Below, piece after piece: positions 1-8,714 of a stretch of 50,710 bases of DNA. The stretch is taken from positions 1 through 50,710 of the forward strand of contig CAYYNB010000020.1 of NCBI GenBank assembly GCA_964472565.1. Direction: 5' to 3'. Below the pieces are notes generated by a model. It saw only the letters and a program-made list of their open reading frames with translations. It made no database searches and was not told where the DNA came from. The translations under genes and the position numbers were made by a program. The DNA is from DATAMF01 sp964472565 (GTDB taxonomy: Bacteria > Chloroflexota > Anaerolineae > Aggregatilineales > Aggregatilineaceae). Positions within the stretch are counted from its first letter, which is position 1; each line of letters begins with the position of its first letter.

Positions 1-127
1 GGGGGGGCTCATCACAAGTTCAACAAATCGCCCATTTTACCCCCTCGGTTCTCTCTCAAATGATGGCCCAAGGGGGAGTAACTTTTCAGACCAGGATTCA
101 CAATTGATCCTGCCTGAGCGAGAACAG

Positions 128-155
128 TTTGATCTAAGGTTCACCTTAGATCAAA
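128..155. promoter_or_regulatory. Perfect 12-bp inverted repeat
   Basis: TTTGATCTAAGG and CCTTAGATCAAA form a perfect 12-bp inverted repeat around a 4-nt loop. It lies just beyond the stop of the leftward serine hydrolase gene and immediately before a DtxR-like box. It could be that gene's terminator hairpin, although there is no U-tract, or an operator for a gene off the left edge. Bases 1-127 hold no feature I can support. Confidence 0.5.
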
Positions 156-156
156 C

Positions 157-170
157 TTAGGCTAACCTAA
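157..170. promoter_or_regulatory. DtxR/IdeR-like operator
   Basis: TTAGGCTAACCTAA matches the core of the known IdeR/DtxR iron box (TTAGGTTAGGCTAACCTAA as I recall it) over its right 14 bases. It resembles the box in the feoA promoter at 28505-28521. The controlled gene is probably off the left edge, because the only gene here (184-1587) ends at this point. Confidence 0.4.
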
Positions 171-183
171 AAAGCGGACATAT

Positions 184-1587
184 TTAGGCGTGCCCCGCCA
201 GCCGCAGCGTTTCCAGCGGCTCGAACGACGCGTTCACATCGATGTCCACTGTCAGATCATCGCCCGCGAATTGGCAGCGCAGCGTGTAGAAAAACGGCGT
301 TTCATAAAACCGGATCACGGCGGTCAACACCTCATCAGCCGTCCACGCCGCGCTGCTTACAACCTTCGTTGAGTCCATCATTCCCGGACGGCGAAACAGC
401 GTAAACTGTCCCGGCAGCCACGCATCGAATCCACACGGAAGCGTGATTTCACCGGACGCAGTTTTGAGCGCGAACGTGCAGCCCGTCCCGCTCAAATTCA
501 CCGCCAGCGTTTTGATCCCCAGCCGGTTATCCTCCACCCGGTAAACGCGGTTGGAAATTGACGCGGCCAGCGGTGAATCCGCTTCGCCCTGCACCGGATG
601 CAGCCGGAGATCAGCCAGTTTTTCGGTCAACCGCTGCTGTGCCGCCGGATCGTCATCCGCTGCATTTCCATTCAGCACCGGAAGCAGCATGTCCCAGATC
701 AGGTCGAGCGGCGGCTGCATTCCTTCTGACCCAATACCGCTCGTGATCGCCAGCACCGCATCCTGTTTGGGCATCACGATGCAGTACTGCCCAAACGCCC
801 CATCCGCCCGGTAAGCATCATAACGGCAGCGCCAGAACTGATACCCGTATCCCTGCGCCCAATCGCTGTGCGGATCATCGCCGTTGGACACCTGCGCCGC
901 TGTCGCCTCGTTGATCCAGGCTTCCGGGATCAGTTGGCGGCCTTCCCACTGGCCCTTCTGAAGATAAAGCTGGCCGAACCGCGCGATATCTTGCGTGCGG
1001 ATGCTCAACCCGATCCCGCCCAGCGAAATCCCCTCCGGCGAATCCGCCCAGGTTGGGTGTTCGATGCCCAGCGGCGCAAACAGGCGCGGCTGCAAATAAT
1101 CGATCAGTTTCTGTCCGGTGGTTTTCTGGACAATCGCCGATAGCAGATACGTCGCCCCGGTGTTATAGAGGAAGTGCGTTCCCGGCTGATGGACCACCGG
1201 CACCTCAAAAAACGTCTTGATCCATTGACCATCGGCGCGCTGGAGCATAGGCGGAAAAGTATCCGTATCATGCCCGGTGGACATCGAAAGCAGGTGGCGC
1301 ACGCGCATCGCTGCCAGCAGATCGCTCACCTCAGCGGGTGTTTCATTAGGGAAAAACGACACCACCGGATCATCGATTGAAAAACAGCCTTCGCTCACCG
1401 CCAGTCCCACCGCGGTAGACGTGAAACTTTTGCTGAGCGAAAACAGCATATGCGGATGTTCGCGGCCATACGGCGACCACCACCCCTCCGCGAGAACCTT
1501 ACCATGCTGCATCAACATAAAGCTGTGAATTTCGTGAATCTGGCTTTCCAGGGATTCAACCCAGCGAAGAACAGCAGCGGATACCAT
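184..1587 (-). CDS. Serine hydrolase, beta-lactamase class C fold
   Basis: A 467-residue protein of the class C beta-lactamase/penicillin-binding-protein-like family (esterase or peptidase-type serine hydrolases). The nucleophile motif SxxK is seen as S50-L-S-K53, and the Tyr motif as Y141-N-T. No signal peptide is evident, so it is probably cytoplasmic. The ATG follows a GGAG at 7 nt. The roughly 120 C-terminal residues form an extra beta-rich domain after the catalytic core. The substrate is unknown. It is monocistronic, separated by a hairpin from the next leftward gene. Confidence 0.85.
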   Translation of the reverse strand: MVSAAVLRWVESLESQIHEIHSFMLMQHGKVLAEGWWSPYGREHPHMLFSLSKSFTSTAVGLAVSEGCFSIDDPVVSFFPNETPAEVSDLLAAMRVRHLLSMSTGHDTDTFPPMLQRADGQWIKTFFEVPVVHQPGTHFLYNTGATYLLSAIVQKTTGQKLIDYLQPRLFAPLGIEHPTWADSPEGISLGGIGLSIRTQDIARFGQLYLQKGQWEGRQLIPEAWINEATAAQVSNGDDPHSDWAQGYGYQFWRCRYDAYRADGAFGQYCIVMPKQDAVLAITSGIGSEGMQPPLDLIWDMLLPVLNGNAADDDPAAQQRLTEKLADLRLHPVQGEADSPLAASISNRVYRVEDNRLGIKTLAVNLSGTGCTFALKTASGEITLPCGFDAWLPGQFTLFRRPGMMDSTKVVSSAAWTADEVLTAVIRFYETPFFYTLRCQFAGDDLTVDIDVNASFEPLETLRLAGHA

Positions 1588-1640
1588 CGACCAACTCCAT
1601 GAAAATTGAAGCGAAGATGCCGCTGATTATAACGCGGAAA

Positions 1641-1658
1641 GGGGCGAGAAATCGCCCC
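1641..1658. terminator. GGGGCGA hairpin
   Basis: GGGGCGA and TCGCCCC pair around a 4-nt loop between two leftward genes, just past the stop of the 1671-2819 gene. It belongs to a recurrent hairpin family in this window. Confidence 0.5.
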
Positions 1659-1670
1659 TGTGTCATACGT

Positions 1671-2819
1671 TTAGCGGGTTGCATCCATCTGAATGGCGCG
1701 TGATTCGTCGGCCATCATGGGATATTCCTGCTTGGGATTCAGCCCGATTATATCGACGCCCGCGCGCGACTGGTCCAGAATGCTGCCGATAGTTTCCGCG
1801 TCTACGGGCGTTTCGGCGCTCTCGACAACCGCCGTATTCAGCGGTTCGGTGATGACCAGATTATCGAAGTGAATCGACAAGGGAAGGCTTTCTTCGTTGT
1901 TGACCGTTTCCACGATCAGCCCCATTTCGCCCGGTGGAAGTAACTGCTGGTCTTCCGTCACCTGGCCGATCACCTGATCGTTGAAATAGACGGTGAAGGT
2001 GTAATCCTGGAACAGCACGCCCAGCTTGACGGTTGAGGCGTTCGCATCGATCAAGGGATTGGCCTGGAAGGGCAGAATATCCACCACGCTATCCGCCAGC
2101 ACTGCGAAGATGTCCAGCATCCCGTCGCGGGTGATGCTGACGACATAAAATTCCTGCCCGTCTTCCGAGGTATTGAAGGCGAACCCGTAGTAACGTGGGC
2201 GGTTTTCTTCCAGCCGGATCGTGACTTCGACATACAAAGCATCCCGCACCACGACTTCACTGCTGCGCACCGCGTTATAGGTGTTGGCCTTGCGAACTTC
2301 CATGTTGTATTCGCCATCCGCCACCCCCGCGACAAAATCGGGTTCGTCACACTCGCACCAATGCAGCGTGTTATAGCCCGTGCCGTCGAAGTAATCCACC
2401 ATGCTCAGATTCCCAAAGCCGGGCAGCACCATCAGCCCGAAATCGCCAGCCGTCGCGCCCATGCGCCGCACGATAATCGAGTAGTCGCCAGCTTCAGGCG
2501 CTTCGACCGCTTCGAGCAAAGCCGCACCGGGCACGACATCCACCGGGACGCTTTGCGCCAGTGATGCACCGGAAGCATCCATCACTTCCATTTCAAGCTG
2601 CAAATCGCCGGATTTCGGCCATACCTGGACGGAGAACACCTGTCCCGCCAGGAAATTAACCGCATAGCTCTGTTCGGGCGCTTGATCGCTGAGCGTGCCC
2701 GCGACCTCGTTCAACAGTTCCAATGTGTTCCCGGCGGCGCGAGTCTGTGTGGGCAGGCTGAGGCTGCTGAGCAGTACAACGACGATGAGTGTCAGACTCC
2801 ATGTCCAACGGTTTTTCAT
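1671..2819 (-). CDS. Secreted PPC plus LamG-like protein
   Basis: A 382-residue exported protein. The N-terminal signal peptide (about residues 1-28) is followed by a PPC-like beta-sandwich (about 30-135) and a second LamG/concanavalin-like sandwich (about 140-330). The C-terminal tail contains the motif IGSILDQSRAG. It is paralogous to the 43059-44237 protein, which has the same domain order and a matching tail motif. It has no catalytic motif; a surface binding or adhesion role is inference. The start is supported by GAGGAAAG upstream. A tandem GCGTGACC site 50-68 nt upstream is shared with the paralogue. Confidence 0.7.
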   Translation of the reverse strand: MKNRWTWSLTLIVVVLLSSLSLPTQTRAAGNTLELLNEVAGTLSDQAPEQSYAVNFLAGQVFSVQVWPKSGDLQLEMEVMDASGASLAQSVPVDVVPGAALLEAVEAPEAGDYSIIVRRMGATAGDFGLMVLPGFGNLSMVDYFDGTGYNTLHWCECDEPDFVAGVADGEYNMEVRKANTYNAVRSSEVVVRDALYVEVTIRLEENRPRYYGFAFNTSEDGQEFYVVSITRDGMLDIFAVLADSVVDILPFQANPLIDANASTVKLGVLFQDYTFTVYFNDQVIGQVTEDQQLLPPGEMGLIVETVNNEESLPLSIHFDNLVITEPLNTAVVESAETPVDAETIGSILDQSRAGVDIIGLNPKQEYPMMADESRAIQMDATR

Positions 2820-2868
2820 ATCTGCTTTCCTCGTTTGATTGATTATTCGGATTAATATTTACATTATG

Positions 2869-2887
2869 GCGTGACCGCAGCGTGACC
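2869..2887. promoter_or_regulatory. Tandem GCGTGACC site
   Basis: GCGTGACC-GCA-GCGTGACC is two 8-bp direct repeats with an 11-bp period. It is identical to the site at 44296-44314, and each sits 50-77 nt upstream of one of two paralogous leftward genes. The 11-bp period suits OmpR/PhoB-type response regulators, which is inference. It could also serve the divergent DUF433 gene. Confidence 0.55.
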
Positions 2888-2935
2888 GAAGTACGATGTT
2901 ATAATGAGGGACACGAAGCGAAGGAGATAGACAAG

Positions 2936-3166
2936 ATGGCATTTCAGCGCATTACCATTAATCCGCAGCAAATGAACGGGCTGCCGTGCCTGCGCGGACT
3001 GCGGATTCCGGTGGCGACGGTGGTGGATATGGTCGCAGCGGGCTTGAGCGAAGATGAGATTTTGCACGATTATCCCGACCTGGAACGCGAGGATATTCGG
3101 GAAGCGCTGCGCTACGCGGCGGAAGCGGTGCGCGAACGGGTGCTGCCCCAAGTGGCGGCGGTATGA
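2936..3166 (+). CDS. DUF433 antitoxin-like protein
   Basis: A 76-residue DUF433 protein with the typical pattern: an N-terminal strand (RITINPQQMNGLPCLRG), R-I-P-V, then a helical part with G-L-S-x-x-E-I-L-x-D-Y-P-D-L. The start at 2936 is chosen over an upstream in-frame codon because AAGGAGA precedes it. DUF433 proteins are predicted antitoxins and DNA-binding partners of PIN-like proteins. The stop overlaps the next start by 4 bp (ATGA), so the two genes are co-translated. Confidence 0.85.
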   Translation: MAFQRITINPQQMNGLPCLRGLRIPVATVVDMVAAGLSEDEILHDYPDLEREDIREALRYAAEAVRERVLPQVAAV

Positions 3167-3549
3167 AGTTTCTGATCGATAATCCGCTGTCGCCTACAAT
3201 AGCTGAACTGCTGCGGCAAAACAGCTTTGATGCGGTTCATGTCCGCGATTACAATCTCCAAGCTGCTGATGATGACATAATCTTTGAACGGGCGGCGGCT
3301 GAAGATCGCGTAATTGTTTCGGCGGATACCGATTTCGGAACGCTGCTCGCTTTTCGCCAAAGCGCGAAACCCTCTATTGTTCTTTTCCGCTGGCCCTTGT
3401 TGCGTCGTCCTGAAGCTCAAGTCACGGTCCTGCTGGCGAATTTACCGAATGTCCTTGAGGCATTGGAACAGGGCAGCATCGTGATTATCGAACAGGCTCG
3501 CGTGCGAATCCGAACTCTGCCGATTCATCGAGATGAGCAGGATGCATAA
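3163..3549 (+). CDS. DUF5615 PIN-like toxin
   Basis: A 128-residue PIN-like (Mut7-C/DUF5615) protein, presumed RNase toxin of the pair with the upstream DUF433 gene. It starts MKFLIDNPLSP, with the acidic D6 of the PIN-like fold, and has the SADTDFG motif near residue 63 that supplies further acidic residues. The usual N-terminal DANLSP reads DNPLSP here. It overlaps DUF433 by 4 bp. A second pair of the same type is at 35753-36351. Confidence 0.8.
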   Translation: MKFLIDNPLSPTIAELLRQNSFDAVHVRDYNLQAADDDIIFERAAAEDRVIVSADTDFGTLLAFRQSAKPSIVLFRWPLLRRPEAQVTVLLANLPNVLEALEQGSIVIIEQARVRIRTLPIHRDEQDA

Positions 3550-3678
3550 GCTTACTACACGGCGCAAGGAGTAAAGAACGGAGCAGTTGCTCAGGCGTCG
3601 GTGTGTCGTTGGTTGATAGTCGTCCAGGAGAGATTCAGCGCGCTGTACAATCCAGAAGTAGCAAAGGAGCGGCGTTAT

Positions 3679-4641
3679 ATGAAACAACCGCGAACAATGA
3701 TGATACTTCTGATGCTGTTCACACTCTGCTTAGGAAAACAGATCATCGCGCAGGAGACGACTTCGCCTGTAATCGCCTTCGATTTTAGCGCCGCAGCCGG
3801 GAAATATGCGACGGCGGACGGTGACTGGACTGTACATATCTGGGATGCGGAAAACGATCAACTCCTACATACGGTTCCGGTTCCTGATCTCCAACCTCCA
3901 GGAACCTCCGATATATATTCGATCAAAACAATCGCATTTTCGCCAGCAGGTACGATGCTGGCCGCCGCGCTTGTTGGGGATGCAATGGGACAGATCATCC
4001 TGATTGACACCATGCTTGGCGAGATTAACCGTGTCATCGAGTGCCCTCCCATCTTTACGCTGGACTGGAGTCCCGACGGCAAATTTTTGGCGGGAATTTA
4101 TGTGTACAATCCCTTTGTGGTCCATGCGACCAGTTTCCTCGGACTTTGGGATGCTAACAGCGGCAAACAACTGAACGAATACCTGATTGGCGAATCATCG
4201 GTTCTCACATTTGATTGGCACCCTTCGCAGGCTCAGCTTGTGTTTATGACAGTCGCGCAGACGGTTGTCTGGGACATGAACAGGTCGGAAACGCTTTATT
4301 CGTTAGCCGAAAACAGTCTCGCAGCCTGGAGTCCTACGGGAGATAGGCTCGTTGCAGTTGGCCCCTCAAAAACCATTCGGCTGTGCGATGGCAGCACTGG
4401 CGAACTCAAACGTGAGCTTGGATTTCTGCCGCAGTGGACGGAAGCGCACTTGTTTTGGAGTTCGGATGGAAATTGGGTTGGCGCATCTGACGCAAACGAG
4501 ATACGGATATGGGATACAACGACAGGCGAATTGAAATTTTCGACTAGGCTAGCCGAACCTGTGGTCGGAATTGTCATCACACCGGATGGAGATATGCTGT
4601 ATGCCTCAGCAAGTGGGGTGAATCGACAAGCACTACCATAA
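3679..4641 (+). CDS. Exported WD40-like propeller protein
   Basis: A 320-residue protein with an N-terminal signal peptide (MKQPRTMMILLMLF..., cleavage near QAQE-like IIAQE) and one beta-propeller of about six or seven blades. Blade ends are visible as VHIWDAEN, LGLWDANSG, VVWDMN and IRIWDTTTG. The ATG at 3679 is preferred because AAAGGAG precedes it and the signal peptide begins there. The role is unknown; such propellers usually serve protein-protein binding outside the membrane. No enzyme domain is attached. Confidence 0.75.
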   Translation: MKQPRTMMILLMLFTLCLGKQIIAQETTSPVIAFDFSAAAGKYATADGDWTVHIWDAENDQLLHTVPVPDLQPPGTSDIYSIKTIAFSPAGTMLAAALVGDAMGQIILIDTMLGEINRVIECPPIFTLDWSPDGKFLAGIYVYNPFVVHATSFLGLWDANSGKQLNEYLIGESSVLTFDWHPSQAQLVFMTVAQTVVWDMNRSETLYSLAENSLAAWSPTGDRLVAVGPSKTIRLCDGSTGELKRELGFLPQWTEAHLFWSSDGNWVGASDANEIRIWDTTTGELKFSTRLAEPVVGIVITPDGDMLYASASGVNRQALP

Positions 4642-4645
4642 AAAT

Positions 4646-4673
4646 CGGGGCGACTCATTAGCGAATCGCCCCG
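4646..4673. terminator. GGGGCGA hairpin between convergent genes
   Basis: CGGGGCGA pairs with TCGCCCCG around a 12-nt loop, between the rightward propeller gene and the leftward pepF. It probably acts in both directions; there is no strong T-tract. Confidence 0.55.
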
Positions 4674-4691
4674 GTGAGCGGAAAGACACCA

Positions 4692-6494
4692 CTACTTCGA
4701 CTGCTTGACCAGCTCTTCGGCCTGCGTCACCAGCGCGTCAATTTCCAGCAGCCCTTCCTGCCAGAAGTTCGGATTGGTGAGATCGACGCCCATCGGCGCG
4801 AGCGTCTTCTCCGGCCAATTGGAGCCGCCCGCCTTCAGCACATCGAGGTAACGCGGGGCGAAACTCTCGCGGCCTTCTTTGCGGTAGCGGGCAAACAGCG
4901 CCAGCACCAGCAGTTCCCCGAACGAATAGGCATACACATAACCGGGCGTATGCAGGAAATGCGGCACATAGCTCCACCACAGGCCGTAGTTGTCGGTCAT
5001 GGTCACGCTGTCGCCAAACATGGCGCGCTGCGTCTCCAGCCAGATTTCGCTCAGGCGATCACTGGTCAGTTCGCCCTCGTCGCGGCGCGCGGTATGCATG
5101 CCGTGCTCGAAGCGATTCATGGAAATCTGGCGGAAAACCGTCGCGAAAATGTCTTCGATCTTGTGGCCGAGCATCGCCAGCCGCGCCTTCGGATCATCTT
5201 CGCGCTGCATCAGGTCGGTGAAGACCAGCATTTCGCCAAACGTGGACGCCATTTCAGCGGTGGTCAGCGGCGTGTGGGCTTGCAGCATCCCCTGCGGGCG
5301 CGACAGATACTGGTGGACGCCGTGCCCTAATTCGTGCGCCAGCGTCATCACATCGCGCGCCGACCCCGTGTAATTCAGGAACACGTAGGGATGCGCCGAA
5401 GGTACGGTACTCGCGCTGTAGGCTCCGCCGCGTTTGCCAGGCGTTTCCGCCGCGTGAATCCACGACTTGTCGAAAAATTCCTGCGCGATCTCGCCCGCCT
5501 GATTATGGAACGCATAATACGCATTCAGGACCCGCTCGCGGGCGAGATCCCAGGGGTATTCGCCTTCGGCGGCGGGCAGCGGCGCGTAGCGGTCATAATC
5601 GAAGAGTTCATCCAGCCCCAGCAGATCGCGCTTGAGGCGGTAATAGCGGGCCACGATGTCGTAACGCGACGTGACGGCGTCTACCAGGGCGTCCACCACC
5701 TCATCGCTGACCTCGTTGGACAGGTTGCGCGACGAAACCCACGGGGAATCCTGCCGCAGGCGGTCATCCGCGGCTTTGGCGGCGGCCAGCGTATTGAAGA
5801 CATAGGTCAGCGTGGGAAGCTGGCCGCGCAGCACGGCTGTCACCGACTGGGCAGCCGTGCTGCGCGTGGTACGATCCGGCTCATAGAGCTTGCTCAGAAT
5901 GCCGGACTGCGTGAGGTCTTTGCCGTTGAAGGGATAGCGCAGATTCCCGGTGAGTTCGGTGAAGAAGCGCACCCAGGCATCGCGCCCGGTCACGGATTTT
6001 TCGGCCAGAATCTTCTCTTCGGCCTCGCTCAGCATATGCGGCTGGTAGCGGCGGGTCGCTTCGAGCCAGTGCTGGTAATGGGCGAGCGTCGGGTTGTTGA
6101 TCATCTTCTGGGCGTACTGCTCCGGCGCGTTGACCCATTCGAGATTGAAGAAGACGAGTTTTTGCTGCAAACGCGCTTCGTATTCGGTGAACTTTTGCAG
6201 CAGCGCGCCATATTGGGGATTTCCCGTGTCGGTGGACCACGTTAAATGCGCGAAAGAACCGATCTTGTTGACCGTCTCAATAATGTTCTCATATTCGGCA
6301 ATGGCATCATACAATTCTTCATCATCCAGCGCGGCAACCCGCCCGCGATACTGTTCTGACAGCTTTTCGGCGCGTCCGTCCGCCGCCTGCATATCGCGCT
6401 CGATAGCGGGATCGTCGATTCCAGCATAGAGATCGCGCAGATCCCACTTGACGTTTTCGGCTCCGGTCTGTTTTTCCTGTACTTCAGCAGTCAT
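4692..6494 (-). CDS. pepF: Oligoendopeptidase F (M3 family)
   Basis: A 600-residue cytoplasmic zinc metallopeptidase of family M3B, the usual length for PepF, which hydrolyses short peptides. The zinc motif is H387-E-L-G-H391, with the second-helix glutamate in TTAEMASTFGE (E414). The N-terminal M3 oligopeptidase helical domain is present (about 20-200). It has no signal peptide and is monocistronic, divergent from the nucleotidyltransferase gene. Nothing is missing or truncated. Confidence 0.93.
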   Translation of the reverse strand: MTAEVQEKQTGAENVKWDLRDLYAGIDDPAIERDMQAADGRAEKLSEQYRGRVAALDDEELYDAIAEYENIIETVNKIGSFAHLTWSTDTGNPQYGALLQKFTEYEARLQQKLVFFNLEWVNAPEQYAQKMINNPTLAHYQHWLEATRRYQPHMLSEAEEKILAEKSVTGRDAWVRFFTELTGNLRYPFNGKDLTQSGILSKLYEPDRTTRSTAAQSVTAVLRGQLPTLTYVFNTLAAAKAADDRLRQDSPWVSSRNLSNEVSDEVVDALVDAVTSRYDIVARYYRLKRDLLGLDELFDYDRYAPLPAAEGEYPWDLARERVLNAYYAFHNQAGEIAQEFFDKSWIHAAETPGKRGGAYSASTVPSAHPYVFLNYTGSARDVMTLAHELGHGVHQYLSRPQGMLQAHTPLTTAEMASTFGEMLVFTDLMQREDDPKARLAMLGHKIEDIFATVFRQISMNRFEHGMHTARRDEGELTSDRLSEIWLETQRAMFGDSVTMTDNYGLWWSYVPHFLHTPGYVYAYSFGELLVLALFARYRKEGRESFAPRYLDVLKAGGSNWPEKTLAPMGVDLTNPNFWQEGLLEIDALVTQAEELVKQSK

Positions 6495-6602
6495 TGAATT
6501 CTCCGTCCTAAAAAAACCATTATCATGGTTCTAAGAATAGCAAAATGTGCTCGCATGTGCATTAAGCTGCACAATAAAATTATACGGAAAAAGGAGGAGA
6601 CA

Positions 6603-7406
6603 TTGACACCCTATCCCGGTACAGCCCTTCATCAGGCCGCGCTGCGCGTGGTCGCGGCGCATTACGAGCGCGATCCCCGTGTTCGTGCGGTGGTGTTGTT
6701 CGGATCGCTGGCGCGCGGGAACTGGCATGCGCTGTCCGATCTCGATCTGGATGTGGTCACAACGGATTGGCTGGACGCCGGCGAAGAACTCACGAGTCTG
6801 GGGCAGGCATTTAGCGCCGCGAACGATCCGCCGCTGCTGGTGATTCCCTATGATCGGGAGGAAGGCGATATGGTGCTGACCTCGCTCACCCAACTCTCGA
6901 TCCGCTACCATCCGCTGGAGGCGACCAGTCCGGCTATCGTGGATGATTTCCTGATCCTGGGCGGCGATCTCGACGCGGACACGTTCCGCGCGGCGGGAGC
7001 GGCCAACCGCCGGACAGACACGACTTCTCCGACGGTCTGGTTCGATGAATATCTGGCCTATGCCCTCGAAGTCGATACGGCGATCCGGCGCGGGCGATTC
7101 TGGCTGGCGGTGGAACTGCTGCACCGGATGCGCGGCCTGCTGATGACGCTTTTTACGCACGCGCAGGACGGCACGCGGCCTGTGCAGACCTTCGAGGCGC
7201 AGGCCGATCCGCAGTTGCAGGTGTGGCTCGGCGCGCTGCTGCCGCAGTATTCACTGGAATCGCTCCGGCAGGCGTTGGACGCGGCGCTGCAATTTGTGGA
7301 ACAGCACCGCGCTGCCGTGACGGCGCTGCCGCTGGAAGCACATCACCAGAGCCTGATCGAGCGGATACGAGATCGCAGCGAAAAAGACGAAAAAATGGGA
7401 CAATGA
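6603..7406 (+). CDS. Nucleotidyltransferase (Pol beta superfamily)
   Basis: A 267-residue protein with the minimal nucleotidyltransferase signature GSLARGNWHALSDLDLDV near residues 36-53, giving the two catalytic Asp residues. I place the start at the TTG at 6603 because a strong AAGGAGGAG sits just before it; the reading frame continues upstream without any Shine-Dalgarno. The C-terminal part is helical and could bind the substrate, as in aminoglycoside adenylyltransferase-like proteins, but no specific substrate can be named. It is followed 31 nt later by an aldo/keto reductase gene. Confidence 0.8.
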   Translation: MTPYPGTALHQAALRVVAAHYERDPRVRAVVLFGSLARGNWHALSDLDLDVVTTDWLDAGEELTSLGQAFSAANDPPLLVIPYDREEGDMVLTSLTQLSIRYHPLEATSPAIVDDFLILGGDLDADTFRAAGAANRRTDTTSPTVWFDEYLAYALEVDTAIRRGRFWLAVELLHRMRGLLMTLFTHAQDGTRPVQTFEAQADPQLQVWLGALLPQYSLESLRQALDAALQFVEQHRAAVTALPLEAHHQSLIERIRDRSEKDEKMGQ

Positions 7407-7437
7407 AGGGGAATTTTTGACGAGAGGAGACGCAAAA

Positions 7438-8421
7438 ATGCAATATCGTGAATTGGGGCGCACTGGCTGGAAGGTATCGGAGGTGAGTTTTGGCGCGTGG
7501 GCCATCGGCGGCGCGTGGGGATCGGTGGATGACAGCGAATCGATTGCCGCGCTGCACACCGCGCTGGACCAAGGGGTGAACTTCCTGGATACCGCCGACG
7601 TCTACGGCGACGGGCACAGCGAACAATTGATCGCGCGGGTGCTCAAGGAACGCGGCGAGCGCGTCCACGTGGCGACAAAAGCAGGCCGCCGCCTGGATCC
7701 GCATATGGCGGACGGGTACAACGCCAAGAATCTGACCGCCTTCATCGAGCGCAGTCTCAAGAATCTGGATACCGACTGCCTCGATCTGGTGCAGCTTCAC
7801 TGCCCGCCGACTGAGGTCTACTACCGCCCGGAAGTCTTCGGGGCGCTGGATGATCTGATGCAGGCGGGGAAAATCCGCTATTACGGCGTGAGTGTGGAGA
7901 AGGTCGAAGAGGCGCTCAAAGCCATCGAGTATCCGAACGTGCAGACGGTGCAGATCATCTTCAACATGTTCCGGCACCGCCCGGCGGAACTGTTCTTCGG
8001 GGAAGCCAAGCGGCGGCAGGTCGGGATTCTGGCGCGGGTGCCGCTGGCGAGCGGCATGCTCACGGGGAAAATGACGCGGGACACGCAGTTCAGCGCCGAC
8101 GATCACCGGCTGTTCAACCGGCACGGCGAGGCGTTCGACATGGGCGAGACATTCTCCGGCGTGGACTATGAAGTTGCGCTGCAAGCAGTGGAGGAAATCC
8201 GCAAGCTGGTGCCCCCTGGGGCAACAATGGCGCAGTTCGCGCTGCGGTGGATTCTGAACTTCGACGCGGTGACATGCGTGATTCCCGGCGCGAAACGCCC
8301 CTCACAGGCGGAAGACAATATCCGCGCGGCGGCGCTGCCCTCGCTGACCGCCGCGCAGATCGAAGCGGTGCGGGCAATCTATGACCGGTCCATTCGCGGG
8401 CTGGTGCATCACCGCTGGTAG
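7438..8421 (+). CDS. Aldo/keto reductase
   Basis: A 327-residue NAD(P)H-dependent aldo/keto reductase. It begins QYRELGRTGWKVSEVSFGAW, typical of the family, has the catalytic Asp-Tyr region NFLDTADVYGDG (about 46-57) and the lysine strand HVATKAGRR (about 77). The cofactor-binding stretch VIPGAKRPSQAEDNIRA lies near the C terminus. The start at 7438 follows GAGGAGA. It is probably co-transcribed with the nucleotidyltransferase. The substrate is not predictable. Confidence 0.9.
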   Translation: MQYRELGRTGWKVSEVSFGAWAIGGAWGSVDDSESIAALHTALDQGVNFLDTADVYGDGHSEQLIARVLKERGERVHVATKAGRRLDPHMADGYNAKNLTAFIERSLKNLDTDCLDLVQLHCPPTEVYYRPEVFGALDDLMQAGKIRYYGVSVEKVEEALKAIEYPNVQTVQIIFNMFRHRPAELFFGEAKRRQVGILARVPLASGMLTGKMTRDTQFSADDHRLFNRHGEAFDMGETFSGVDYEVALQAVEEIRKLVPPGATMAQFALRWILNFDAVTCVIPGAKRPSQAEDNIRAAALPSLTAAQIEAVRAIYDRSIRGLVHHRW

Positions 8422-8579
8422 GTTGGACGCTAATAAACACGACGGCGGCGGATCGGGAATCGGGCGGTGCAACCGTTTCCTAACCGCCGCTCCGTTAGAA
8501 ATGGGTTCAAACAGGCTGAATGATTCAACCTTATGTGGGATACATTTAGGCTTAATTGGGATAATTTGGGGCGTGATTT

Positions 8580-8606
8580 ATGCTAAATGGGGTGCGGATT
8601 TAGCAT
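8580..8606. other. 9-bp inverted repeat in intergenic region
   Basis: ATGCTAAAT and ATTTAGCAT pair perfectly around a 9-nt loop. They lie in the 293-bp gap 8422-8714, where I find no credible gene. The surrounding 100 bp is AT-richer with TTAATT-type steps, so this may be the promoter/operator region of the WD40 gene. Confidence 0.35.
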
Positions 8607-8714
8607 TAATCGAAGGGGATTCGGGTTAATTCTCAGCAGGGCATCCGAATTCGCCACGGGAAGAATTTGCAGCGCGGCGCTTATCGAAGGGCTACCGATT
8701 GTTGTGAGGAACCA

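Noticed and set aside
2..160. Frame open from the left edge to TAG at 158-160
   Set aside because: Codon choice is unlike the neighbours, and the stretch contains the perfect palindrome; it is more likely non-coding.
5334..6245. Long rightward frame of 303 codons
   Set aside because: Antisense to pepF, which has full M3 motifs. Long antisense frames are expected in GC-rich codon usage. The frame at 4674-5330 is the same case.
7153..8184. Leftward frame of 343 codons
   Set aside because: Antisense to the nucleotidyltransferase and aldo/keto reductase genes, without family motifs.
8381..8629. Rightward frame of 82 codons
   Set aside because: It starts inside the aldo/keto reductase gene and runs through the intergenic region without a Shine-Dalgarno or recognisable product.
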